From contig JAJFIX010000037.1 of NCBI GenBank assembly GCA_021774575.1, forward strand, positions 124,001-188,000: a stretch of 64,000 bases of DNA, written 5' to 3'. Shown here in pieces: positions 27,117-37,359 of the stretch. Numbering within the stretch: the stretch's first letter is position 1; every line of letters starts with the position of its first letter. The DNA comes from Alphaproteobacteria bacterium (GTDB lineage: Bacteria > Pseudomonadota > Alphaproteobacteria > UBA6615). The notes below the pieces were generated by a model, which saw only the letters and a program-made list of their open reading frames with translations, was not told the origin of the DNA and did no database searches. The position numbers and the translations under genes are program-made.

Positions 27117-30071
27117 TTAGCCAATGAGCGAAGTGAAATGGCCGATAACCTGATTTCGGGTTTTGACCATGCGGACTTCTAGGTCGGCAAAACTTTTGGC
27201 GCCCGTCGCCTCGGTTAGTTTTGTTTGTAGCGCCTCGGGAATGGCCTCATCGTTGGCGGGCGACCCCGATAGGCAGAGGCGCAGCATGGCTTGCAACTGC
27301 CGCCACAACAAAACGGCTTCGACAAGCTCTGTTTGAGCATCGGTGGATATGATGCCGGCGCGACCGACTTTGGCGAAAACATCGATGCTCGACCCGGAGA
27401 TGATATCGGGGTTGTCGTGGGCGTGCACGAGTTGGAGAAACTGCGCGATAAATTCGCAGTCGATCAGCCCACCACGAACATGTTTGATCGACCACGGATT
27501 GGCCGTGTCATGCTCGGCTCCGATTCTCTCCCGCATTTCGTTGACGGCTGCGGCGATAACGGCTTTGTCCCGGGGTATGCAAAGAATGTCGCGTATGGTT
27601 TTTTCGAGCTTTGCCGTGAGGTCCGGCGATCCAAAAATGACCCGGGCTCGCGTCAGCGCCATATGCTCCCAAATCCAAGCATTTTCTTTCTGATATTTTT
27701 CAAACGAATGGGTGCTGACGGCAATCGGTCCGGCCTTGCCCGAGGGGCGTAGACGCAAATCCACTTCATAAAGCCGCCCGTCGCCCAGTGGGGCCGTCAG
27801 GGCCGTAACGATGCGCTGGCCATAGCGTTGGAAATAGACGCTCGGGCCTAATGGTTTGGGGCCGTCACTTTGCCCATCGGGGCTATCACCCGAAATATCA
27901 TATAAAAAGATAAGGTCGAGATCCGAGCTTTCGGTCATTTCCCGGCCACCAAGTTTTCCGAGGGCGAGAATGCCGAATTCCCCATGTGGTAAGTGCCCGT
28001 GCGCCTTCGAAAACTCCTGGGCGATACGAGGGGCAAGTGCGGCTACGGCGGTTTCGGCAACGTCGGACAGAGCCGCACCCGCTTCAATGATATCGATATA
28101 TTTTCCTAAATATTGAACACCGATTTGAAATTTTGCATCATTGGCCCAGCGGCGTGACAGGGTGAGCAGGTCTTCCGTATCGCGAGCCTGGATTAGGCGC
28201 TCTTCGAGTTCTGCCTCCATTTCGCCACGACCGGGAGGGTGGTCATGGAAATCGCCGGATAAAACGCCGTCTAATAGGAGTGGATTGCGACTAAGAGTTT
28301 GGGCGAGTTTGGGAGCCGCCCCCATAATCTCTGTCACCAAGTCGAGCAGGCTGGAATTGGCCTGTAGCATTGAAAAGAGTTGCACCCCCGCTGGCAGCCC
28401 TTCAAGAAACATATCAAAATGCCGCAATCCTTGGTCGGGTGCGATGCCTTTGGCAATTGCCGTCAAAAGGGGTGGGGTCAATTCGGTGAGAAGTTCGCGG
28501 GCCCGGGTCGAGCGCATCGCATTGTAGCGCCCCCGATGCCAGTTGCGGACAATTGTCGATGCTGTTTCGGGCTCACGAAAGCCGAGTTCTTTCAATGTTT
28601 GCAGTGTGTCGGGATGGTGATCTTCGCCGGTAAATGCCAGTGCGCCGCCGGCGCCCAATGGGGCGGAGTGCTCAAATAAACCGCCATAATGATCGGCGAC
28701 AATACGCATATGCGTTGCAAGACGGGTCCGAAAAGAAGCCTCGCCCATGCCAAGAAACGCGGCAAGTGCGGCGATACCGACGGCGTCCTTCGGTAATGTC
28801 TGGGTTTGCCGGTCATCGATCATCTGCAGTCGATGCTCAACCTGGCGCAAAAAACGATAGGCCGTTTTCATTTCATTGCTGGTTTCGGTGGATATCCTTC
28901 CCATTTGAGTAAGCGTTTCGAGGGCGTCGAGAGTTCTCGGTGACCGCGCCTCTGCCGATCGTCCGCCCCAAATGAGTTGCTGGGTCTGGGCGAAAAATTC
29001 AATTTCGCGAATGCCGCCTCGCCCGAGTTTGATGTTATGGCCTTCCAGATGGTCCGGTGCGGCAATGTCGGCGCCACCGCGCGTCGCCTCGATTTGGCGC
29101 TTGATCGACTGAATGTCGGCCAGGGCGGCAAAATCGAGATGTTTACGCCAGATGAAGGGACGCAAACTTTCGAGGAAGGCGGCGCCCACCGCAAGGTCGC
29201 CAGCGGCCGGGCGGGCCTTGATCATCGCCGCCCGTTCCCAGTTCTGGCCTTGGCTTTCGTAATATGTTTCTGCCGCCAACACCGACATCGCGAGCGGCGT
29301 GGACCCAGGGTCCGGGCGCAAGCGCAAATCTGTACGAAAGACATAGCCGTCGGCGGTTCGCTGATCGAGGATTTTGACCAAGTTTCTGGCCATTCGCACC
29401 ATGGTTTGCTGGAGCTTATCGGGGGAGGGGGTCCGTATTTGCTCATGATCGTAGAGGAGAATTAAATCAATATCACTGGAGTAATTAAGCTCGTTTGCCC
29501 CCAACTTGCCCATCGCGAGCACGACAAAGCCAGATCCGGTAGCTGGGTTTTCTTCGTCAATCAGGGTGAGGGTGCCTTTTTTTGCCGCGTCGCTCAGCAA
29601 ATAATTCACTGCCGCGCGAAGACACAAATCGGCAAATCGACTTAAACGCCGGGTGACCCCTTCGAGGGGCCAGTGGCCGGTGATATCGGCCAGGGCGATG
29701 GTCAGGGCCGCCTGCCGCTTTGCTCGGCGCAGGGTCGCCATAAATTCGTCTAGACCGTTCGTCGTGCTGGCGATTTCTTCCAAACCTTCCATCATTATTT
29801 CATAAGCAAGGTCGGGCCCGTCCTGAAGCAGCCGGGCGGCAAAGGCGAGGTCGGCTGTCAGACAGGCGGTCAAAAACGGGCTGTGATCAAAAATTGCATC
29901 CAATAAGGCTGAAATCTGCGGGGTATCCAGGGCCTTGTTGGCAAAATCAGCATTTTCAGAAGGTGGGGTCCGGGCAATTTTATCGCGCCAATGTGCGCGC
30001 CCAAGCTGGCGCCGGTCGGGGTCTCCCGGATTGGGTAGATTTTCGGGTGAAATAGTGGCGTAAAACATCAT
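27117..30071 (-). CDS. glnE: Bifunctional glutamine synthetase adenylyltransferase/deadenylase
   Basis: Adenylylates and deadenylylates glutamine synthetase in response to PII and glutamine. 984 residues, normal size. Two nucleotidyltransferase domains are present: one near residue 190 (GKLGANELNYSSDIDLILLYD-type, with Asp pair DID) and one near 715 (GKLGGREMTESSDLDLIFLYD-type, with DLD). Each is followed by an HxxY-like helical region. Both domains keep the catalytic Asp pair, so both activities should work. It is divergent from the YhdP-like gene across 138 bases. Confidence 0.95.
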   Translation of the reverse strand: MMFYATISPENLPNPGDPDRRQLGRAHWRDKIARTPPSENADFANKALDTPQISALLDAIFDHSPFLTACLTADLAFAARLLQDGPDLAYEIMMEGLEEIASTTNGLDEFMATLRRAKRQAALTIALADITGHWPLEGVTRRLSRFADLCLRAAVNYLLSDAAKKGTLTLIDEENPATGSGFVVLAMGKLGANELNYSSDIDLILLYDHEQIRTPSPDKLQQTMVRMARNLVKILDQRTADGYVFRTDLRLRPDPGSTPLAMSVLAAETYYESQGQNWERAAMIKARPAAGDLAVGAAFLESLRPFIWRKHLDFAALADIQSIKRQIEATRGGADIAAPDHLEGHNIKLGRGGIREIEFFAQTQQLIWGGRSAEARSPRTLDALETLTQMGRISTETSNEMKTAYRFLRQVEHRLQMIDDRQTQTLPKDAVGIAALAAFLGMGEASFRTRLATHMRIVADHYGGLFEHSAPLGAGGALAFTGEDHHPDTLQTLKELGFREPETASTIVRNWHRGRYNAMRSTRARELLTELTPPLLTAIAKGIAPDQGLRHFDMFLEGLPAGVQLFSMLQANSSLLDLVTEIMGAAPKLAQTLSRNPLLLDGVLSGDFHDHPPGRGEMEAELEERLIQARDTEDLLTLSRRWANDAKFQIGVQYLGKYIDIIEAGAALSDVAETAVAALAPRIAQEFSKAHGHLPHGEFGILALGKLGGREMTESSDLDLIFLYDISGDSPDGQSDGPKPLGPSVYFQRYGQRIVTALTAPLGDGRLYEVDLRLRPSGKAGPIAVSTHSFEKYQKENAWIWEHMALTRARVIFGSPDLTAKLEKTIRDILCIPRDKAVIAAAVNEMRERIGAEHDTANPWSIKHVRGGLIDCEFIAQFLQLVHAHDNPDIISGSSIDVFAKVGRAGIISTDAQTELVEAVLLWRQLQAMLRLCLSGSPANDEAIPEALQTKLTEATGAKSFADLEVRMVKTRNQVIGHFTSLIG

Positions 30072-30209
30072 ATCTATGGCTATAGTGCCTCAAAGGGCGG
30101 TGCGGGGTGAACTTGTTTCGCGCCGAACATGTCGGGCGGAAGGTTGAATAACCTCCGACAAGCGATTCTGGCACATTTGATTTTAGATTGCTGATCTGGT
30201 TTTGGGGTT

Positions 30210-33200
30210 TTGTTTGAGTCCTGCCCCGATATCTTGAGTGATTTAGGTTTATCGAGAAATATTGAATTGTGGTTTTGGGTGACTAAGCGAACGAAGCGCA
30301 TTATCGGCATCGGGTTTTTGGGCAGTTTGGGTCTGATTATTCTGAGCGTTGCCGCTTTGGTTTTCCTGCTTATGCGCGGGCCGATTGAGGTTGGCTATCT
30401 CAATGACTTTGCGGCAAATGCCATATCCGACGCACTTGGGCATGAGGGCGACGGTGTTGCCGTGTCCGTTGAAAATTCTGTCTTGGCATGGGATAGCGAC
30501 GGCGGTGGGATCGATTTTCGCGTGATAAATGTCGTTCTTATTGGCGCAAACGGCGAACGACTTTTCGATATACCCGAAGTTACCATCGGGGTGAGTGGCC
30601 GAGCTCTGCTCTCCTTCAAGCTCGCCCCGTCATCTCTGACGATGACGGGCGCGCGATTGCGTCTCTATCGGCGGCCAAATGGTGGATTTGATCTTGGTTT
30701 GGGCAGCTTTAGTGAAGTATCGAGCGATAAACCGGAGCTGCCGCTGCGCGATATCGCGCGCGAAATCCTCACTCCCGGCGGTCGCGGAGCGGCTAGGTTC
30801 CTAACTTCTTTGTCGATAACTGATTCAAAACTCGAATATCAAGATCCGGATCGCGGTTCGGTTTTTACTGCCGATGAAGCCGATATCTCGTTTTCGCGCG
30901 TTAATGGTGGATTGGCCGCAACGGCTTCGCTGAAACTTGTCTCAGGTGACATTAGCTCGCAACTTGAACTGACGGGACGCATGAACGCCGGCGATGATCA
31001 GGTTGAATTTGTTCTTTCATTCGTCGATTTGCCACCGCTTCTGCTCGGACGAATTGAGCCCGCCTTGGCAATCTTTGACAGGCTGCATGTTCCCCTGACC
31101 GGACTTCTAAAGGCTCGGGTCTCTCCGAATACATCCATCGCGTCTATTGAATATGAGGTTCAAGGAGGCGCCGGGTGGATCAACGCGCCCGACCCACAAG
31201 AAGAACCGTTGACCGTCGCCTTCGTCGAATTGCGCGGCCGGATAGAAAACCAATTCAGTTTATTTCTAATCGATGATTTTCATTTCAATTTGGACGGGCC
31301 GACCATCGACCTAACTGGCCTGGTCGATATGGCCAGTGGTGCGGCAAAAGCTCAAGTTGATATAGAAGCGTCGGAAATTGACGTTGAAGAGATCGTTAAA
31401 TTTCTTCCGGCGACCGACGAGCCGTCAATATCACGCTGGTTTAAGGAACATCTGATCAGTGGCAGCCTCGACAGTCTCGAGGTCGATTTGGCGATGGCGA
31501 TCCCGCTGGATGGCGACCCCATTGCGTTAGAGTCCATGTCTGGAAATTTTGAATTTTCGGATGTGCGCGGCCGCTATATCAAAGGCATGGACCCGGTGAA
31601 CGAGGTCAGTGGATTTGGTGTCATGGCCGATTTGGCTATGCGGGTTGAATCGACCCACGGGCGGTTTGAAGGAACCGAAATCTCCATTGATCGAAGTGTT
31701 TTCGAAATTACTGATTTTAGTGTGCCCGAGCTCAAAGCAACTCTCGAAGGCGAGTTTTCTGGGCCTGTTGGCCACGCTTTCCGAGTCATTAACCAGCCTC
31801 CGTTAAGCCTGATGTCCAAACTCAATATTGACCCAGCAGCGTCGTCGGGCGAGGCCGTGACGGACATTCATCTCATCATCCCGATGCGAGGTCAGGTTGG
31901 GCTTGGTTTCTTGCAATATAGTTCAGAATCCACTCTTTCAGAATTTGCGCTTGCCGACGAGACATTTGGGCGTCCCCTCGCCGATGGCGAATTAGTGCTG
32001 ACGGTTTCCCGGGAAGATATGACGGCGACCGGCACTATGGATTATGGCGGCATACCGGTTACGGTCGACTGGATACGCCTCTTTGGAACGGGACGGGAGT
32101 TTCAGTCGCGCTATGTTTTTACCGGTCGATTGGGCGCTCAGGAGCGCCAATTACTTGGTATGCAATTTGCCCCTTATCTCACCGGCCCTATCGATTTTAG
32201 TCTAGCCTTTTCCAAACCGGAAAATGGTGATGGGCAGGGCACGGCGACCCTCGATTTTTCGGAAACAGGATTGAGCCTGGCGACGATTGGGTTTGAGAAA
32301 GGGCCGGGCATTGCTGGGGCCAGCAGCTTTGATTTTTCTTTAAGCGAAAATGGTGAGGTTACCGTTTCTCGCCTCGACCTCCTTGCTGGCGCGTTATCGG
32401 CCGCGGGCAATATGTCTTTAAACGCGAAAGACCCGCATTTTCTGCCTATGCGAATAACTCTTGATCGCCTGGAGCATGACCAAACATCCGTCAACGGCAG
32501 TCTCGATATTAGTCAGGGACCGCAAGGTAATTCATCGGTGGTGCTACGGGTTCAAGGAGAGAGCCTGGATTTGCGGCGCGCGGTTTCGGGGGTGCTGGGG
32601 GTCGAAGGTGGCGGTATCGGTCTGCCGATGCGGCTCGTCGTTGGGGATCCGCAGCCGGTGAATAATGTTCTGATTTCCGATACAGCGACGTTGCATAACC
32701 TCATTGCGGTGGCCGAACATAATGGAATTGTCTGGAGCAATGTCAATGCGGTTGGCGCGCTTTCGGGTCAATCTCAAATGCGAATTGAACTCAAAGATCA
32801 AGGCGAGGTGCGGTTATTATCGTTGACCGCCGAAAATGCTGGCGATGCGCTGAGGGCGGTAAATTGGTTTGACACAATTTCCGGGGGCAGCATGGATGTC
32901 ACGGCGATCTTGCCCAATCCGCCAACCCAGGAAGCGATTGTCGGGCAAGTTACAATCGAGGATTTTTCGCTGATTGATGCGCCGCAAATGGCGCGATTGT
33001 TGAGCCTTGTTTCGCTGAAAGGCATTACTGCTGGCCCGGGTGAAGAAATTGGCTTTGACGAGCTGAATATGGATTTTGAAGTGATCGGGGATAATGTCGA
33101 ATTTCCCGATATACGGGCCAGCGGTGCGCTGGCGATACAAGCCAGAGGCTTTATTAATCGATCCGAACGCATGGTTGATTTCAGTGGCGACGTGGCGCCG

Positions 33201-33458
33201 GGAACAATTATCAACTCGCTTATGGGATTGACCTCACTGCCAATTATCAACGAAATTGTCGGCGATTCGATCATCGCCGCAACGTTCCGCGCCACCGGTC
33301 CGGCCGACGATATAGAGATAACCGCCAATCCCCTTTCGATGCTCACCCCAGGTGGCGCACCGCGCCGGATTTTTGAGTTTATAACCGGGGGCGGAACATC
33401 CTTGCCTTCCGAAAGAGGCGGTATTCCCGAGCAGCAGCCGGTCCAGCCCGACCGCTGA
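30210..33458 (+). CDS. YhdP/AsmA-like protein of the DUF3971 type
   Basis: 1082 residues. A basic stretch (TKRTKR) and one helix (IIGIGFLGSLGLIILSVAALVFLLM) anchor a long periplasmic beta-rich region. The C-terminal part contains the AsmA2-like pattern (LTSLPIINEIVGDSIIAATFRATGPADDIEITANPLSMLTPG). Characterised relatives (YhdP, TamB, YdbH) form hydrophobic grooves that move phospholipids between membranes, so a role in outer-membrane lipid supply is likely. The start is uncertain: TTG 30210 has a GGGG tract upstream, while GTG 30279 directly precedes the basic anchor. No partner genes are linked. Confidence 0.82.
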   Translation: MFESCPDILSDLGLSRNIELWFWVTKRTKRIIGIGFLGSLGLIILSVAALVFLLMRGPIEVGYLNDFAANAISDALGHEGDGVAVSVENSVLAWDSDGGGIDFRVINVVLIGANGERLFDIPEVTIGVSGRALLSFKLAPSSLTMTGARLRLYRRPNGGFDLGLGSFSEVSSDKPELPLRDIAREILTPGGRGAARFLTSLSITDSKLEYQDPDRGSVFTADEADISFSRVNGGLAATASLKLVSGDISSQLELTGRMNAGDDQVEFVLSFVDLPPLLLGRIEPALAIFDRLHVPLTGLLKARVSPNTSIASIEYEVQGGAGWINAPDPQEEPLTVAFVELRGRIENQFSLFLIDDFHFNLDGPTIDLTGLVDMASGAAKAQVDIEASEIDVEEIVKFLPATDEPSISRWFKEHLISGSLDSLEVDLAMAIPLDGDPIALESMSGNFEFSDVRGRYIKGMDPVNEVSGFGVMADLAMRVESTHGRFEGTEISIDRSVFEITDFSVPELKATLEGEFSGPVGHAFRVINQPPLSLMSKLNIDPAASSGEAVTDIHLIIPMRGQVGLGFLQYSSESTLSEFALADETFGRPLADGELVLTVSREDMTATGTMDYGGIPVTVDWIRLFGTGREFQSRYVFTGRLGAQERQLLGMQFAPYLTGPIDFSLAFSKPENGDGQGTATLDFSETGLSLATIGFEKGPGIAGASSFDFSLSENGEVTVSRLDLLAGALSAAGNMSLNAKDPHFLPMRITLDRLEHDQTSVNGSLDISQGPQGNSSVVLRVQGESLDLRRAVSGVLGVEGGGIGLPMRLVVGDPQPVNNVLISDTATLHNLIAVAEHNGIVWSNVNAVGALSGQSQMRIELKDQGEVRLLSLTAENAGDALRAVNWFDTISGGSMDVTAILPNPPTQEAIVGQVTIEDFSLIDAPQMARLLSLVSLKGITAGPGEEIGFDELNMDFEVIGDNVEFPDIRASGALAIQARGFINRSERMVDFSGDVAPGTIINSLMGLTSLPIINEIVGDSIIAATFRATGPADDIEITANPLSMLTPGGAPRRIFEFITGGGTSLPSERGGIPEQQPVQPDR

Positions 33459-33609
33459 TCCATCGGCATTTTTACGCGGCTAACTCTCGGGTGGGAGGCG
33501 GACTTCAAGTTGACAGACTTGACGCTAGAAGCGACATTCTGAAAAGGCGGAAGAGACGAAATTTTTTTCTTACCCGCTTATTTCTAGTCCCAACCAGAGA
33601 GGTTCGACC

Positions 33610-33942
33610 ATGCCGCAGGCACTTAAATTCACCGCAAACCCGGCCACCCCGCGCCCTAAATCACTTCGTGGTTTCATGAATGGGTTTGGTTTGGCATCCA
33701 TTGCTTTTGTCGGGCTATTTTCTGGCACCGCTGTCGCCCAAGTACCGGTCATGCCCGAAGGGTGCTTTGTGACGACCTATCTGTCGTCGCCTAGTATCGA
33801 TAGTTTCCTCATTCGTCTTGCGGTTAACGGAACCGATATCGTGGCGTGCGCTGACTATCTGGAGCTGCAAGTCGTAGATAACAGGCTTGTCCTCAGCCGT
33901 GAGGGCTATAACCGGATGCTGGAAGTTGCGGGTGTTCGTTAA
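33610..33942 (+). CDS. Small secreted protein of unknown function
   Basis: 110 residues. A long basic N-region leads to a signal peptide (GFGLASIAFVGLFSGTAVAQ, cleavage expected after AVA), leaving a mature protein of about 67 residues with two cysteines (EGCF and VACAD). AGAGAGG lies about 7 bases before the ATG, supporting translation. I do not recognise a family. It is between the YhdP-like gene (151-base gap) and the convergent tyrS (12-base gap). The first about 20 residues may not be used if translation begins at the ATG nearer the signal peptide (MNGFGL). Confidence 0.6.
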   Translation: MPQALKFTANPATPRPKSLRGFMNGFGLASIAFVGLFSGTAVAQVPVMPEGCFVTTYLSSPSIDSFLIRLAVNGTDIVACADYLELQVVDNRLVLSREGYNRMLEVAGVR

Positions 33943-33954
33943 GGGCGTTTCAGC

Positions 33955-35253
33955 TTAAATTGGCCGAAGCAGTGCGTGGCGTTTTTTGCCAGCGGAGAGC
34001 TTAATGATGCCCTCGCTGTCGATATCCGCCACGCCCAAAACTGCTTTTTCATCTTTGAGCCCTAAGTCGTTTACGCGGGCGCCGCCGCCTTTGATGAGGC
34101 GGCGGGCTTCGCCGTTGGAGTTCGCTAGCCCGGCGGTGACGAAGGCTTCGAGGGCGCCAAGACCCGAATCGAGTTTGGCGCGTGGGATCTCGATCGTCGT
34201 CAACGCGTCGCCACTGCCACCTTGTTCAAAGGTCGCTTGCGCGGTTCCCGCCGCTTTGGCAGCTTCGTCCGCGCCATGACATAGGGACGTCGCTTCGTTG
34301 GCGAGAATTTTCTTTGCCTCGTTGATTTCGGCTCCTTCCATTGCGGCTATGCGGTCAATTTCGTCGAGGGGGAGCTCGGTAAATATTTTCAGGAATTTTC
34401 CGACATCTGCGTCGTCGGTATTGCGCCAAAATTGCCAATAATCGAACGGGCTGAGCCGCGTTGCTTTTAGCCAAATAGCGCCTTCGGCAGTCTTGCCCAT
34501 TTTGGCGCCCGACGCTGTGGTGATCAGCGGGCAAGTCAGTCCGTGCAACGGACCGGTGGCGTCTATCTTGTTTGTATCTTCGTCGAGAGCGGCAAGTCGG
34601 CGGCCGAGCTCAACCCCATTGACGATATTGCCCCACTGATCGGAGCCGCCCATCTGCAATAAACAGCCATGGCGCCGGTGCAGCTCAACAAAATCATAGG
34701 CCTGGAGGATCATGTAATTGAATTCCAGAAAACTCAGCGGCTGCTCGCGTTCGAGGCGAAGCTTTACGCTATCAAATCCGAGCATGCGATTGACTGAGAA
34801 ATGCCGACCATAGTCGCGCAGAAAGGTGACATATTCGAGCTGATCCAGCCAATCGGCATTATTGACCATGATCGCGTCGGTGGGGCCGTCCCCAAATTTC
34901 AGGTAATTGGAAAAGACGGTCTTTATGCTGTCGATATTTGCCTGGATTCCAACATCGTCGAGCAGGCGGCGCGAGGCATCTTTGCCCGAAGGATCGCCAA
35001 CCTTGGTTGTGCCGCCACCCATTAGCACAATCGGTTTATGTCCGGCGCGCTGCATATGGCGCAGCATCATAATCGACATGAGATTGCCAACATGCAGGCT
35101 ATCGGCCGTCGCGTCATAGCCGACATAGGCCGTGACGGTCGTCTCGGCAAATAAGGTGTCCAACGCGGCCAAATTAGTCGCCTGGTGAAAAAATCCGCGC
35201 GCCTCAATGGTGCGCAGGAAATCCGAACGTAATTCCGCGGTCGCTTGGGTCAT
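33955..35253 (-). CDS. tyrS: Tyrosyl-tRNA synthetase
   Basis: Class I synthetase charging tRNA-Tyr. 432 residues. [18 protein letters not shown] includes the HIGH-equivalent [18 protein letters not shown] is the Tyr-binding segment; the KMSKS-equivalent is [12 protein letters not shown]. The S4-like RNA-binding domain closes the protein ([19 protein letters not shown]). It is divergent from anmK across 134 bases. Confidence 0.96.
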   Translation of the reverse strand: MTQATAELRSDFLRTIEARGFFHQATNLAALDTLFAETTVTAYVGYDATADSLHVGNLMSIMMLRHMQRAGHKPIVLMGGGTTKVGDPSGKDASRRLLDDVGIQANIDSIKTVFSNYLKFGDGPTDAIMVNNADWLDQLEYVTFLRDYGRHFSVNRMLGFDSVKLRLEREQPLSFLEFNYMILQAYDFVELHRRHGCLLQMGGSDQWGNIVNGVELGRRLAALDEDTNKIDATGPLHGLTCPLITTASGAKMGKTAEGAIWLKATRLSPFDYWQFWRNTDDADVGKFLKIFTELPLDEIDRIAAMEGAEINEAKKILANEATSLCHGADEAAKAAGTAQATFEQGGSGDALTTIEIPRAKLDSGLGALEAFVTAGLANSNGEARRLIKGGGARVNDLGLKDEKAVLGVADIDSEGIIKLSAGKKRHALLRPI

Positions 35254-35387
35254 GACATGTCAATCCAGTATGCTGCGCAGTATTCTGTATCTTGGCTCCG
35301 GCGTTTTCATACACCAGCGCCGCCATGATGTATAACCTCACAATGTCCATAGCTATCATATGAATTAGTTGCCGCCGGAATGATGCA

Positions 35388-36512
35388 ATGAACAATGGGG
35401 AAAATCGGCGAACGGAACCCGTCTTGGCGCTCGGCCTGATGTCGGGAACGTCGATGGATGGAATCGACGCCTGCCTGCTGGAAACCGATGGCGAATATAT
35501 CGTGCGAGCGGGCGAAAACCTGTTCAAGCCCTATGACGAGGGGGTTCGCGACCGCCTCAGGGCCGCTATTTCAGGCAAGTTTTCCGAAGATGAAAAGGCA
35601 GCTCTAGCGCGCAACCTGACCCTTGCCCACGCAAACTTGGTTGACGACCTACGCATTAAAGCGGGTTTGGCGCGGGGTGAAATTACCGTCGTCGGTTTTC
35701 ACGGCCACACGATTGAACACCAGCCAGCTCTCGGTCGACCGGGACAGGGGCGCTCGATACAGCTAGGTGACGGCGCCCTGCTCGCAGCGCAAACGGGTGT
35801 CGATGTTATTTGCGACTTCAGAAGTCGCGATGTTGTGGCGGGTGGGGAAGGGGCGCCGTTGGTGCCTATCTACCATGGAGCTCTTGCAGACGGTTTGGCA
35901 AAACCGGTTTGTGTTTTGAATATTGGCGGTGTTGCCAATGTCACCTGGATTGGCCTCGATCGATCGCTGGTTGCCTTCGATACCGGTCCAGGCAATGCGC
36001 TCATTGATGATTTTGTCAGGCGTCAAACTGGCAAAAACTACGACGATAATGGCCGGTTGGCGGCCGCTGGAGAGGTCGATGAGGTCCTTGTCGCCGCCAC
36101 GCTCGCGGGCCCATATTTCGCCCGGCCGGCGCCCAAATCCCTCGACCGAAATGATTTTTCCGACCTTTTGGCCGCGGTCGATCATTTGTCACCCGCCGAT
36201 GGTGCCGCGACCCTTACTGCCGTGACCGCGCGGGCGGTCGCAAAAGCAGCTGAGTTGCTGCCGTTGCCGCCGGAAATCTGGATTGTCACCGGTGGCGGGC
36301 GCCGAAATGAAACGATTATGACACAGCTCGCAGACCAGCTTGCAGCGCCGGTAAAGCCAACGGAGGCCCTTGGCTGGGACGGTGATATGCTTGAAGCCCA
36401 GGCTTTTGCCTATCTCGCTGTGCGATCTTTACGCAACCTGGCGATTACCTTTCCCGGCACGACCGGTGTTCCCCGGCCATTGACCGGGGCAACGTTTCAC
36501 CCGGCGGGGTGA
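35388..36512 (+). CDS. anmK: Anhydro-N-acetylmuramic acid kinase
   Basis: Converts 1,6-anhydroMurNAc from peptidoglycan turnover into MurNAc-6-phosphate in the cytosol. 374 residues. The N-terminal GLMSGTSMDGIDACLLE is diagnostic, with GFHGHTIEHQP, DFRSRDVVAGGEGAPLVP, VLNIGGVANVT, DTGPGNALIDDFV and VTGGGRRN giving the sugar-kinase-fold loops. No amgK, murU or nagZ neighbours are visible. Its 3' end overlaps the convergent hydrolase by 16 bases. Confidence 0.95.
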   Translation: MNNGENRRTEPVLALGLMSGTSMDGIDACLLETDGEYIVRAGENLFKPYDEGVRDRLRAAISGKFSEDEKAALARNLTLAHANLVDDLRIKAGLARGEITVVGFHGHTIEHQPALGRPGQGRSIQLGDGALLAAQTGVDVICDFRSRDVVAGGEGAPLVPIYHGALADGLAKPVCVLNIGGVANVTWIGLDRSLVAFDTGPGNALIDDFVRRQTGKNYDDNGRLAAAGEVDEVLVAATLAGPYFARPAPKSLDRNDFSDLLAAVDHLSPADGAATLTAVTARAVAKAAELLPLPPEIWIVTGGGRRNETIMTQLADQLAAPVKPTEALGWDGDMLEAQAFAYLAVRSLRNLAITFPGTTGVPRPLTGATFHPAG

Positions 36513-37138
36513 TCGTCGAGATAATTGGTCATGTTTTCTTCGATGACATCGAGCCGGTCTTGATAAAAATGATCGATACCTGGCTGTAGGCGGTAATCGA
36601 TCTTGATGCCTTTTTGCTTGGCAAGTTTCTCGACGAGAGTGCCGACCGAGTCGTGGGGGACGACCGTGTCCTGGTCCCCATGCAAGATCAGGCCCGAGGC
36701 CGGGCAGGGGGCGAGGAAACTGAAATCATAGAGATTTGCCGGTGGCGAAATCGAAATGAATCCCGAAATTTCGGGACGGCGCATCAAGAGCTGCATGCCG
36801 ATCCAAGCGCCAAAGGAAAAGCCTGTGACCCAACACGCTTTCGCGTTTGGATTGGTTGCCTGCAACCAGTCAAGGGCTGCTGCTGCATCCGATAACTCAC
36901 CTTCGCCTCGATCATAGGTCCCAAGGGATCGTCCGACCCCGCGAAAATTAAAGCGCAGGACCCCATAGTCGCGCTTGGTAAATGTCTGGTAGGCGGTATA
37001 GACCACCTTGTTGTTCATCGTGCCACCGTGCTGGGGGTGCGGGTGCAGAATGAGGGCAATCGGCGCGTCGGGAACTTTTCCCGGTTGGTAGCGGCCCTGC
37101 AGACGCCCTTCCGGGCCGTTAATAATGACTTCAGGCAT
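36497..37138 (-). CDS. Alpha/beta hydrolase (COG2945-like)
   Basis: 213-residue cytosolic hydrolase of unknown substrate. ALILHPHPQHGGTMNNKVV is the oxyanion-hole region of this subfamily. The nucleophile elbow is VTGFSFGAWIG (GxSxG), the acid is in ILHGDQDTVVP and the His in PGIDHFYQD, so the triad is complete. The frame is open upstream to 37216, but AAGGA sits about 8 bases before the ATG at 37138 and the longer version would run through the IscR-type operator. Homologues start with MPEVIINGPEGRLQ-like sequence. Confidence 0.86.
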   Translation of the reverse strand: MPEVIINGPEGRLQGRYQPGKVPDAPIALILHPHPQHGGTMNNKVVYTAYQTFTKRDYGVLRFNFRGVGRSLGTYDRGEGELSDAAAALDWLQATNPNAKACWVTGFSFGAWIGMQLLMRRPEISGFISISPPANLYDFSFLAPCPASGLILHGDQDTVVPHDSVGTLVEKLAKQKGIKIDYRLQPGIDHFYQDRLDVIEENMTNYLDDHPAG

Positions 37139-37217
37139 CGTGATTTCCTTAACGTCGGGATTAATCCGAGTGCTTAAGTCAGGCTTTTTTTTCAAAGCCT
37201 GCAACATTCTTGGCAAA

Positions 37218-37244
37218 ATACTTGACTAATGCACTCAGGTTTAT
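37218..37244 (+). promoter_or_regulatory. IscR-type operator upstream of cysE-iscR-suf
   Basis: ATACTTGACTAATGCACTCAGGTTTAT spans these bases: ATAC-TTGACT, a 5-base centre, then ACTCAGG. It resembles the type 1 IscR site, whose consensus has TTGACT and A(G/C)TC half-sites arranged this way. It lies 116 bases before cysE, the first gene of the operon that encodes IscR. Its TTGACT is also the best -35 box, so bound IscR would block RNA polymerase. The match is by eye to the remembered enterobacterial consensus; alphaproteobacterial IscR may prefer a variant. Confidence 0.6.
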
Positions 37245-37250
37245 TTAAGT
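37222..37250 (+). promoter_or_regulatory. Predicted sigma-70-like promoter of the cysE-iscR-suf operon
   Basis: -35 TTGACT (37222-37227), 17-base spacer and -10 TTTAAG (37245-37250, four of six matches). The -35 is embedded in the IscR-type operator, the arrangement known for autorepressed iscR promoters. The leader would be about 100 bases. Confidence 0.45.
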
Positions 37251-37359
37251 ACAAGGGACGAAGATGTTCTTTTAATTGCTCCCAGGAATGCAGGTTTTTG
37301 CGGATTTCCGTTTCAAGTGGGGGTGTATAGCACAACAAGGACCGTGATTTTCAAGCGCC

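Noticed and set aside
27102-27127. Tandem repeat GATTAGCCAAT around the parC and glnE stops
   Set aside because: A short duplication that happens to supply stop codons for both convergent genes; nothing suggests a function.
36497-37216. Longer start (37216) for the alpha/beta hydrolase
   Set aside because: It lacks a ribosome site, approaches the IscR-type operator and adds 26 residues not expected in the family; ATG 37138 has AAGGA.
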